A stretch of 38,721 nucleotides of DNA from ZC4RG17 sp036259475 (lineage in GTDB: Bacteria; Actinomycetota; Acidimicrobiia; Spongiisociales; ZC4RG35), in assembly GCA_036259475.1 (NCBI GenBank), contig DATABS010000112.1, positions 1-38,721 on the forward strand, in the 5' to 3' direction. This document shows positions 1 to 6,076 of this stretch, one piece after another; position 1 is the stretch's first letter; the number at the start of each line of letters is the position of its first letter. The position numbers and the translations under genes are program-made. Below the pieces are notes generated by a model. The model was given only the letters and a program-made list of their open reading frames with translations. It made no database searches and had not been told where the DNA came from.

Positions 1-348
1 CCTACCTGTTCGCCGGGCCTCGGGGGACGGGGAAAACCACCTCTGCGCGCATCCTCGCCAAAGCCCTCAACTGCCGGAACCGCAACCCCGACGGCTCGCC
101 CTGCAATGAATGCGAGTCCTGCGTCGCCATCACCGACACTCGGATGTCGCGAATGTCCTCCACCGAGTTGTGACTGGCCGCGTCGAGCTCCATCACATCG
201 AGCGAGGAGCCGTCGGTGATGGCGACACAGGACTCGCATTCATTGCAGGGCGAGCCGTCGGGGTTGCGGTTCCGGCAGTTGAGGGCTTTGGCGAGGATCC
301 GCGCAGAGGTGGTTTTCCCCGTCCCCCGAGGCCCGGCGAACAGGTAGG
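1..348. repeat. Inverted repeat (fold-back) inside dnaX
   Basis: Bases 1-137 are the reverse complement of 212-348 with 135 of 137 positions matching; bases 138-211 form the spacer. The mismatches are at 50 (partner 299) and 122 (partner 227). Both fall in third codon positions of dnaX and are synonymous (Arg CGC/CGG and Cys TGC/TGT). A palindrome at the very end of a sequence, splitting a core gene, is typical of a chimeric or fold-back assembly end. The synonymous differences suggest the arms came from two closely related strains rather than from random error. Confidence 0.85.
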
Positions 349-466
349 CGTGGGCCACCCGGCCCTCGGCCACCTCCCGGGCGAGGGTGGCGGTGACGTG
401 GCCCTGGCCCACGACGTCGTCGAAGGACTGCGGCCGGTACTTGCGATATAGAGCCTGGTATTCCAT
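140..466 (-). CDS. dnaX: DNA polymerase III subunit gamma/tau, N-terminal fragment
   Basis: This is the clamp-loader ATPase subunit of the replicative DNA polymerase. Only the first 109 residues are present. They show the family start (MEYQALYRKYRP, then FDDVVGQ), the Walker A motif GPRGTGKT at residues 45-52, the start of the cysteine-rich zinc module (CNECESC, about residues 74-80), and the LDAASHNSVEDIR segment that precedes Walker B. The ATG at 466 is the expected family start. After codon 109 (base 140) the sequence turns back into an inverted copy of its own Walker A region, so the open frame below base 140 is not DnaX sequence. The rest of the gene lies outside the window or was lost at the junction. 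Identity is secure; the truncation is probably not biological. Confidence 0.9.
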
Positions 467-785
467 GCCGCCCCGACGCTACAGCCCTTGGCCGGCAGTC
501 GGAAGGCGGCCTTTGGAAGTAGGAAGTAGGAAGTTGGAACTCGGAAGTCGGAAGTCGGAAGTGGCCGACATTCTTGCCACCTGCGGTTCACCCGGCCCCT
601 CCCGGACTCGCGGCCCCTTCAGCGAAGGCATCCGAATGGCGCCTCCGGGCGACGAGCGTGCAATCAGCATGCTGTGGGCCAGGCGGATGCACGTTCGACG
701 TGAACCGCTCTGTTCGCGGATGAGACCCCCCACAAAGTAAATACACCCACTCACGTTCGTCGAGCAATTGGTCGATACTGGGCCA
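467..785. other. Intergenic region between dnaX and the ABC transporter
   Basis: This gap of about 319 bases separates two divergent genes and should hold both promoters. Apart from the heptamer array at 515-563 I see no tRNA, terminator or conserved small gene. The open frames that cross it translate the repeat into Leu-Pro-Thr-Ser-Asp-Phe-like strings and look spurious. No convincing -35/-10 pair was found. Confidence 0.5.
515..563. repeat. Heptamer tandem repeat, GGAAGTC family, 7 units
   Basis: Seven consecutive 7-base units with no gaps: GGAAGTA twice, GGAAGTT, GGAACTC, GGAAGTC twice, GGAAGTG. The first five positions are nearly invariant and the seventh varies. The same unit recurs four times, perfectly, at 8379-8406. 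The array lies about 50 bases upstream of the dnaX start on the divergent side. It resembles in form the short tandem heptamer repeats described in intergenic DNA of cyanobacteria; no function can be read from it. Confidence 0.85.
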
Positions 786-1589
786 GTGATCACCTCGGTC
801 GACCATCCCTTCGACGACGCGGCTCCGGCCGTGTGGACCCGCAACCTCGTACGTCGCTTCGGTAAGACCAACGCGGTCGACGATCTCGATCTGGCGATTC
901 GCCCCGGGGAGTTCTTCGGCCTCCTGGGCCAGAACGGGGCCGGCAAGACGACGACGATCCGCATGATCGTCGGCCTGCTCCGTCCGACCTCGGGCTCGGC
1001 GGGCATTGGCGAATTCGACACGTGGAAGTCACCGCTCGAGATCAAGCGGCGCATCGGCGTCCTGCCGGAGGAGTTCAACCTGTATGAGCGTTTGACCGGT
1101 GCGGAACTGCTGGACTTCACCGCCGCCATGCACTCCGTTCCCCGCCAGGACGCCGTCGCCCGTCGCGATGACCTCCTGGGGATGCTCGACCTCGAGTCCG
1201 ACGCCGGCAAGCTCGTCGGCGACTACTCCCGGGGGATGCGAAAGAAGGTCGCCCTCGCCGCCGCCATCATCGCCCGGCCGCCGGTTCTCTTTCTCGATGA
1301 GCCCTTCGAGGGCGTCGACGCCGTCTCTGCCCGGCTCATCCGGCGCCTCCTCTCTCGCTACACCGAGCTGGGCGCGACGATCGTCTTCTCTTCCCACGAG
1401 ATGCATCTGGTGGAGAAGCTCTGCACCCGCATCGGCATCATGAGCCATGGAAAGCTGATGCTGGAGGACACCCCCGGCGGCTTGTGCCACCGGATGGGGG
1501 TCTCAAATGTGGAAGACGCCTTCATCGCCGCCGTCGGCGGATCGGACGAGGAAAAAAGGATGGCATGGTTCGAGTCCTCGCCGGTCTGA
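786..1589 (+). CDS. ABC transporter ATP-binding protein (ABC-2 type exporter)
   Basis: This cytoplasmic ATPase should power the membrane protein encoded directly downstream. About 267 residues, normal for a single-domain exporter ATPase. It shows Walker A GQNGAGKTT, the Q-loop region around LPEEFNLYERL, the signature YSRGMRKK, Walker B VLFLDEPFEGVD and the switch histidine in FSSHEMH. The start is uncertain: GTG at 786 and in-frame TTG at 768 are both possible, and neither has a clear Shine-Dalgarno site. Its 3' end overlaps the permease start by 25 bases, so the two are translationally coupled. The substrate cannot be inferred; this family exports drugs, lipids, ions or antibiotics. Confidence 0.85.
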   Translation: MITSVDHPFDDAAPAVWTRNLVRRFGKTNAVDDLDLAIRPGEFFGLLGQNGAGKTTTIRMIVGLLRPTSGSAGIGEFDTWKSPLEIKRRIGVLPEEFNLYERLTGAELLDFTAAMHSVPRQDAVARRDDLLGMLDLESDAGKLVGDYSRGMRKKVALAAAIIARPPVLFLDEPFEGVDAVSARLIRRLLSRYTELGATIVFSSHEMHLVEKLCTRIGIMSHGKLMLEDTPGGLCHRMGVSNVEDAFIAAVGGSDEEKRMAWFESSPV

Positions 1590-3160
1590 AGGCCCGGCTG
1601 TTCTGGAACGGCCTGCGCTCGGACCGGCAGCGCCAGATCGGCCTTCCGCTCATCGCCGCCGTCGTCGGTTGGATCGCCTGGTCCCTCTCGAGCGGACACC
1701 ACTCCACACTCGCCACTTTGGACGCGGCGTCCCGGACCCAGTACCTGGCGTGGGCGGCCCTCCTCATGTTCATCGCTTGGATCGCCCTGCCCGTCATCGT
1801 CTTCCCCTTGGACGACAACCTGGATCCACAGCAGCTCGCCACTCTGCCCGTGTCGCGGCCGAAGTTGATCGCCGGCCTCACCGCCGCCTCCTTCGTCTCC
1901 GTGCCGGTCATCGCGGTGATCTCGGTAGCGGCCACCACCCTGAGTCACCGGCCCGCCCTGCTGCTGTTCACCCTGCCGGCGGGCCTGATTTTCGTCGTGA
2001 TGCTCGTGACTGCCTCTCAGGCGTTCACCACCATGATCTCCGCCGTCCTCCACTCCCGTCGAGGACGCGACGTGGCGGTGTTCCTCGTCATGGGGATCGG
2101 CCTGGCCAGCTTCGCCGGCTACCAGATGGTGAGGACGACGGTGAGCGAACTGGGACTGGCCACTGCTGCCACAACCCATCCCATCGATGGATGGTGGTGG
2201 CTGGTGCCACCAGTCGCACCCGCCCACGCCGTGACGGCAGCCTGGACCGGGCGGTGGTTCGACGCCCTGGTGGCGTTGGTCGTGGCCGTCGCCTGGACCG
2301 GCGTGATCGTCGTCACCTGGGAACGGGTGCTGCGCTGGCTGCTCGTCACGCCCAAACAGGAATCGGCCCCTTCTTCCGAACGACGGAAGGACGGCCTGGC
2401 GAGGGGCCGCTGGGAGGTTCCGTTCATCGTCGCCCGCAAGGAACTGCGCTTTTACATGCGGGATCCCCGCCAGCGGCTCGTGTGGACCGGCACCGTGATC
2501 TTCGTCGGCCTGGCGGTCGCCGCCATCGTCGTCGGCTCCGAGGGAATGGCTCGGTTCCGAACCAAGGAATGGCTTCCCATGCTGGCGCCCGTCCTGGTCC
2601 TGATGGTCGGTCTGCCCATCGCGTTGAACCAGTTCGGTTGGGAGCGGAACGCCGCCTCGTATGTCTTCGCCCTCCCGGCGAAACCCAGGTCGCTGATCCT
2701 CGGAAAGAATCTGGCCGCCATGGCTGGCCTGCTCACCGAGTCGGTTTTCCTCGGCCTGCTCCTGGCGTGGTTCTCTTCCAGCTGGCGCTGGTTCGGCCTG
2801 GTGATCCCGGTGGCGGTGGGAGCCATCTGCTGTCTTCTGGCGGTGGGGAACGTGGTCTCGGTGCTGGCACCTCTCAGGCTACCGAGAGAGGGAACGGACA
2901 TGTTCGCCCAGGCGACGGAGCAAGGCTTGCTCGCCCTGGTCAGCCAGGTGGTGGCGTTCTTCAGCATCGGGCTCCTGCTGGTCTTACCCGCCTCGGTCGC
3001 TGTGTTGACTGTCGATTTCGGCCAGATGCTCTCGCCCTGGTTCGCCGGCGCCTTCGCCCTTGGTTGGGGACTGGTCTGGTACTCGGTGTCGCTGGGAATC
3101 TCAGGCTGGCTCCTGAAGAGGAGAGTCCCGGAGGTGGTGGGCTGGGTGCAGGTCTACTGA
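1565..3160 (+). CDS. ABC-2 type transporter permease, large form
   Basis: This is the membrane partner of the preceding ATPase, about 531 residues. Hydrophobic segments are spread along the whole chain in two blocks. The first covers roughly residues 25-260. The second runs from about 310 to the end, after a charged cytoplasmic linker containing SERRKDGLARGRWEVPF and a segment beginning VARKELRFYMRDPRQR. That Lys-Glu-Leu...Arg-Asp-Pro-Arg pattern is typical at the start of an ABC-2 permease half, so the protein looks like two permease halves in one chain. The ATG at 1565 follows a purine-rich ribosome site (GAGG then A-rich then AGG, 1548-1558). Substrate unknown. No direct regulator is adjacent. 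Confidence 0.8.
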   Translation: MVRVLAGLKARLFWNGLRSDRQRQIGLPLIAAVVGWIAWSLSSGHHSTLATLDAASRTQYLAWAALLMFIAWIALPVIVFPLDDNLDPQQLATLPVSRPKLIAGLTAASFVSVPVIAVISVAATTLSHRPALLLFTLPAGLIFVVMLVTASQAFTTMISAVLHSRRGRDVAVFLVMGIGLASFAGYQMVRTTVSELGLATAATTHPIDGWWWLVPPVAPAHAVTAAWTGRWFDALVALVVAVAWTGVIVVTWERVLRWLLVTPKQESAPSSERRKDGLARGRWEVPFIVARKELRFYMRDPRQRLVWTGTVIFVGLAVAAIVVGSEGMARFRTKEWLPMLAPVLVLMVGLPIALNQFGWERNAASYVFALPAKPRSLILGKNLAAMAGLLTESVFLGLLLAWFSSSWRWFGLVIPVAVGAICCLLAVGNVVSVLAPLRLPREGTDMFAQATEQGLLALVSQVVAFFSIGLLLVLPASVAVLTVDFGQMLSPWFAGAFALGWGLVWYSVSLGISGWLLKRRVPEVVGWVQVY

Positions 3161-3176
3161 CCGCCCGTCGCCATCG

Positions 3177-3328
3177 GGTACTGAGTGGTAGGTCGTAGGT
3201 GGTAGGTCGCTTACCTTTGCTCCTCTAACCGATTTCACAACGGATCGGACGCTATCGGTTCGGGGTCCCAGAGGAACTGCGAGAGCCGCGTTGGCGGACC
3301 TATTACTCACCACCTACTACCTAGTACC
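3177..3328. repeat. Inverted-repeat element with GTAGGTG heptamer arms
   Basis: The left arm 3177-3209 begins GGTACTGAGTGGTAGGTC and continues with GTAGGTG/GTAGGTC units of period seven. The right arm, about 3299-3328, is its imperfect complement and ends in AGTACC. The core has a second dyad: TCCTCT plus AACCGAT at 3221-3233 faces ATCGGTT (3254-3260) and AGAGGA (3270-3275). The element fills most of the gap between the exporter permease and the nucleotidase. A second copy of the arms, with a different core, lies at 5166-5277. This is a small palindromic repeat element, perhaps MITE- or REP-like. No transposase is seen. Confidence 0.7.
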
Positions 3329-3366
3329 GGTGGTTGAAAGGCGCGATCGCCCTAGATTCATCCCGT

Positions 3367-3918
3367 ATGCGCCTGGGGATCGATCTCGATGGGGTGGTGG
3401 CCGACTTCAACACCGGCTGGATCACCCGCTACAACTCCGACTTCGGGGCTGATGTCGCCTTCGACGCCGTCCAGGCGTGGAACGCCATCCCCTCCCTCAC
3501 CCACTTCCGGCATATGGGCGAATTCTGGAAGTGGGCCCAGGACCACGACGGCCACAGTCTCTTCCGGCATCTCGAGACCTATCCCGGAGCGGTCGAGGCG
3601 CTGTGGAGGCTCGTCAAGAAGCGTCACCGGATCGTCATCGTGACCACCAAGCCGCACTGGGCGATCCACGACACGTTCGAGTGGATTGCCGAGCACCGCA
3701 TCCCTACCCGAGAGGTGCACATCGTCGCCGACAAATGGGAAGTCGATTGCGACGTGTACCTCGAAGACGCCCCGCACAACCTCGAGGAACTGGTCGCCCG
3801 TAGAGGGGATCGGGTAGTGGCTCGCTATGTCCGGCCGTGGAACGAGCCGGTCGCCGGCGCGGTCGACATCGAGGACTGGGACCAATTCATGAAACTGGTC
3901 GATTCGGTTGGCAGCTAG
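3367..3918 (+). CDS. 5'(3')-deoxyribonucleotidase-like HAD phosphatase (NT5C family)
   Basis: This is probably a cytoplasmic phosphatase of the haloacid dehalogenase superfamily that removes phosphate from (deoxy)nucleoside monophosphates. It starts with the HAD nucleophile motif DLDGVVADF, with Asp6 as the expected phospho-acceptor and Asp8 as the acid/base. Motif II is likely VTTKPHW (about residue 93) and the metal-binding acidic motif YLEDAPHNLEEL follows at about 130. The length of 183 residues fits the NT5C family. The ATG at 3367 puts the DxD motif at the usual place, so I prefer it over an in-frame start at 3334 inside the region after the repeat. No convincing Shine-Dalgarno site. 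The substrate is inferred from family only. Confidence 0.75.
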   Translation: MRLGIDLDGVVADFNTGWITRYNSDFGADVAFDAVQAWNAIPSLTHFRHMGEFWKWAQDHDGHSLFRHLETYPGAVEALWRLVKKRHRIVIVTTKPHWAIHDTFEWIAEHRIPTREVHIVADKWEVDCDVYLEDAPHNLEELVARRGDRVVARYVRPWNEPVAGAVDIEDWDQFMKLVDSVGS

Positions 3919-3944
3919 GGCGTCGGCGCTCCTACTCTGATGCC

Positions 3945-3969
3945 GCCTCTGGGCAGAGGCTTCTGCCTC
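3945..3969 (+). promoter_or_regulatory. Two mutually exclusive small hairpins upstream of phnD
   Basis: GCCTCT (3945-3950) can pair with AGAGGC (3955-3960) across a GGGC loop. The same GAGGC (3956-3960) can instead pair with GCCTC (3965-3969) across TTCT. The two stems cannot form together. They lie 30-55 bases before the GTG start of the binding-protein gene. This could be a weak terminator for the nucleotidase gene or a leader switch, or chance in GC-rich DNA. Confidence 0.3.
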
Positions 3970-3998
3970 GAGGTCAACCACACCAAGGAGACACACAC

Positions 3999-5120
3999 GT
4001 GAAGCACCTGAGATGGGTGACCCTGGTTGCCCTACTCGCCATGGTCCTCGCTGCCTGCGGTGGCGGCGAGACGACCGAGACGACCGTCGGGGCCGCGCCC
4101 GATACGACGACGGCACCGACAGAGACAATGGCGCCTGACACCACGGCCGCCCCCGAAACCACCCAGACCACGATGGCCGAGCCTTCGGTGGGAACGGCCG
4201 ACGACCCGATCCAGGTGTTGTTCGTTCCTTCCGTGTCGGCCGATGAGATCGTTGCCGGAGGAGAGCTTCTGTCCGACGCCCTCGGCGCCGCCACCGGCCT
4301 CGAGTTCGAGGTGCAGGTACCGGCCTCCTACGCCGCCACGGTGGAGGAGATTTGCGCCAACCCGGGCGCCAGCATCGGTTTCATCCCCGCCCAGGCCTAC
4401 ATCCTCGGCAACGAGTTGTGTGGCATGGAAGCCGCCCTGAAGGCCGAGCGCTTCGGTTACACCGAGTACTGGGCCCAGTACCTGGTCGCCCGCGACTCCG
4501 ACTTCCAGACGCTCGAGGACCTGAACGGAGCTTCATGGGCGTATCCCGACCCGGGATCGACGTCCGGCTTCCTCTTCCCCTCCGGTGAGCTCCAGGCCCT
4601 CGGGGTCGAATGGGGTGAGGAGCTCGAGGCCGGCAGCCACGACGGCGCCGTCCGCGCGGTCTACAACGGTGAAACAGACTTCGGCACCTCGTTCTACTCG
4701 CCGTACACCGATCTCGAAGGCAACGGTGCCTGGGACGGAGATCCGGCCAACGCCGACGTGCCCGATCCCGACTCGTGCGCCATCAATGCCGACGGCGAGA
4801 TCCAGTGCGGAGAGTTCATCGTCCAGGACGCCCGGCGCAACTTGCGCGAGGAACTCCCCGACGTCGTGCAGCAGGTGCGCATCCTGACGGTCTCGGATCC
4901 GATCCCCAACGACGGCGTGGTGTTCGGCCCGGACTTCCCCGATGAGGTCCAGGAGCAGATCGTGACGGCTCTCACCGAGTTCGCCGCCAACGATCCGGAA
5001 GGCTTCGCCACCGCCTTCGAGGCCTACAGCTGGGACAACCTGGCCGGGACCTCCGACGCCGATTACGACTCGGTGCGCGAGATCGTTCAAACGCTGGGCA
5101 TCACAATCGACGACCTCTAA
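3999..5120 (+). CDS. phnD: PhnD-family substrate-binding lipoprotein of an ABC importer
   Basis: This is the extracytoplasmic receptor of a phosphonate/phosphite-type ABC importer. The GTG at 3999 follows AAGGAG (3984-3989) and gives a 373-residue protein. A lipoprotein signal ends in LAAC at about residues 17-20. A Thr/Glu/Pro-rich linker of about 40 residues (repeated TTAP and PDTT) tethers the domain. The binding domain begins around DPIQVLFVPS and has PhnD-type features such as GFIPAQAY, DLNGASWAYPDPGSTSG and NDGVVFGPDFP. The nearby PhnC and PhnE support the call. No C-P lyase or phosphonatase genes are nearby, so the actual ligand (phosphonate, phosphite, phosphate ester or another small oxyanion) is open. 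Confidence 0.8.
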   Translation: MKHLRWVTLVALLAMVLAACGGGETTETTVGAAPDTTTAPTETMAPDTTAAPETTQTTMAEPSVGTADDPIQVLFVPSVSADEIVAGGELLSDALGAATGLEFEVQVPASYAATVEEICANPGASIGFIPAQAYILGNELCGMEAALKAERFGYTEYWAQYLVARDSDFQTLEDLNGASWAYPDPGSTSGFLFPSGELQALGVEWGEELEAGSHDGAVRAVYNGETDFGTSFYSPYTDLEGNGAWDGDPANADVPDPDSCAINADGEIQCGEFIVQDARRNLREELPDVVQQVRILTVSDPIPNDGVVFGPDFPDEVQEQIVTALTEFAANDPEGFATAFEAYSWDNLAGTSDADYDSVREIVQTLGITIDDL

Positions 5121-5127
5121 GCGAAAA

Positions 5128-5160
5128 ATGATGGGGCCGTCGGTTCGGCGGCCCCATCAT
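5128..5160. terminator. Strong stem-loop after phnD
   Basis: A perfect 12-bp stem (ATGATGGGGCCG, 5128-5139, with CGGCCCCATCAT, 5149-5160) closes a 9-base loop, 7 bases after the phnD stop. There is no T-run on the plus strand. The A-run lies before the stem, so the U-tract would be on a minus-strand transcript. It may attenuate transcription between the abundant receptor mRNA and the phnCE genes, or stabilise the phnD 3' end. Confidence 0.6.
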
Positions 5161-5165
5161 CCGCC

Positions 5166-5277
5166 AGTAGTAAGTGGTAGGTAGATCCTCAACCGCCGAC
5201 TTGGGAAACCGATCTGAAGACCGGTCAGTGCAAGACGAGTTGAGCGACCTACCACCTACCACTCACCACTTAGTACC
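5166..5277. repeat. Second inverted-repeat element with GTAGGTG heptamer arms
   Basis: The short left arm AGTAGTAAGTGGTAGGTA (5166-5183) is complementary to part of the longer right arm 5245-5277. Read on the minus strand, the right arm begins GGTACTAAGTGGTGAGTGG and continues with GTAGGTG units. Inside, CTCAAC (5188-5193) pairs with GTTGAG (5239-5244). The arms match those of the 3177-3328 element but the core sequence differs. It lies between the phnD stem-loop and phnC, so the binding-protein gene is bracketed by one copy upstream of the nucleotidase and one downstream of itself. Confidence 0.7.
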
Positions 5278-5323
5278 CGTACTGCCTCCCGCGTTTCGCG
5301 GTGGGCTACCGTTCGGCTAGCTG

Positions 5324-6076
5324 ATGCTTCAGGTCGAACACCTCACCAAGGTCTATGAGAACGGGACCGTCGCGCTGGAGGACGTGAGCTTCGAGGTTCC
5401 CGACGGCCAGTTCCTGGCGGTGATCGGCCTGTCCGGCTCGGGCAAGTCGACCCTGCTGCGCTGCATCAACCGTCTCATCGAGCCGACCGACGGGCGGATC
5501 CTGTGGAACGGCGAGGACGTCACCCATGCCTCCCAGGAGGATCTGCGCCGGTTTCGCCGCCGCGTGGGGATGGTGTTCCAGCATTTCAACCTCGTCCACC
5601 GGTCGCGGGTCATCACCAACGTCCTCGCCGGGCGTCTGGGCTACACCAATCCGGCCATGGCGCTCGTCAATCGGTTCTCGAAGGCCGACACGACCAGTGC
5701 CCTCGCCCAACTCGACCGTGTCGGCCTCCGAGAGAAGGCCCATTCCCGCGCCGACGAGCTGTCGGGGGGCCAGCAGCAGCGGGTGGGAATCGCCCGCGCC
5801 CTGATGCAGGACCCGGAGATGATCCTGGCCGACGAGCCGGTGGCATCGCTCGACCCGGTCCTGGCTCACTCGATAATGCGCTATCTGGAACTGATCAACC
5901 AGGAGGACAAGGTCACCGTCTTGTGCTCCCTCCACTTCCTGGACCTCGTCCACCGCTACTCCGACCGGGCTATCGCCCTCAATGAGGGGAAACTGGTCTT
6001 CGACGGCCTTCCGTCGGCGATCGACGACGACAAGTTCAAGGAGATCTACGGCCAGGAGGCAGAGCGAGTTGGCTGA
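5324..6076 (+). CDS. phnC: PhnC-family ABC importer ATPase
   Basis: This is the ATP-binding subunit of the PhnD/PhnE-type importer, on the cytoplasmic face of the membrane. At 250 residues it has normal length. Walker A is GLSGSGKST (about residues 35-43), the Q-loop is in VFQHFNLV, the signature is LSGGQQQR, Walker B is ILADEPVASLDP, and the switch histidine is in SLHFLDL. FNLVHRSRVITNVLAGRLG is characteristic of PhnC rather than of generic polar amino-acid ATPases. The ATG at 5324 matches the family start (MLQVEHLTKVYENG). Its last 8 bases overlap phnE. It sits 203 bases after phnD, separated by a stem-loop and a repeat element. Confidence 0.88.
   Translation: MLQVEHLTKVYENGTVALEDVSFEVPDGQFLAVIGLSGSGKSTLLRCINRLIEPTDGRILWNGEDVTHASQEDLRRFRRRVGMVFQHFNLVHRSRVITNVLAGRLGYTNPAMALVNRFSKADTTSALAQLDRVGLREKAHSRADELSGGQQQRVGIARALMQDPEMILADEPVASLDPVLAHSIMRYLELINQEDKVTVLCSLHFLDLVHRYSDRAIALNEGKLVFDGLPSAIDDDKFKEIYGQEAERVG

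Noticed and set aside
515..563. CRISPR array
   Set aside because: Units of 7 bases with no spacers and no cas genes; it is a plain tandem repeat.
479..1210. Long minus-strand open frame over the intergenic region and the first ABC ATPase
   Set aside because: It is a shadow of the ATPase gene extended through the heptamer array, which translates to low-complexity Leu-Pro-Thr-Ser-Asp-Phe strings. A similar frame crosses 8052-8408.
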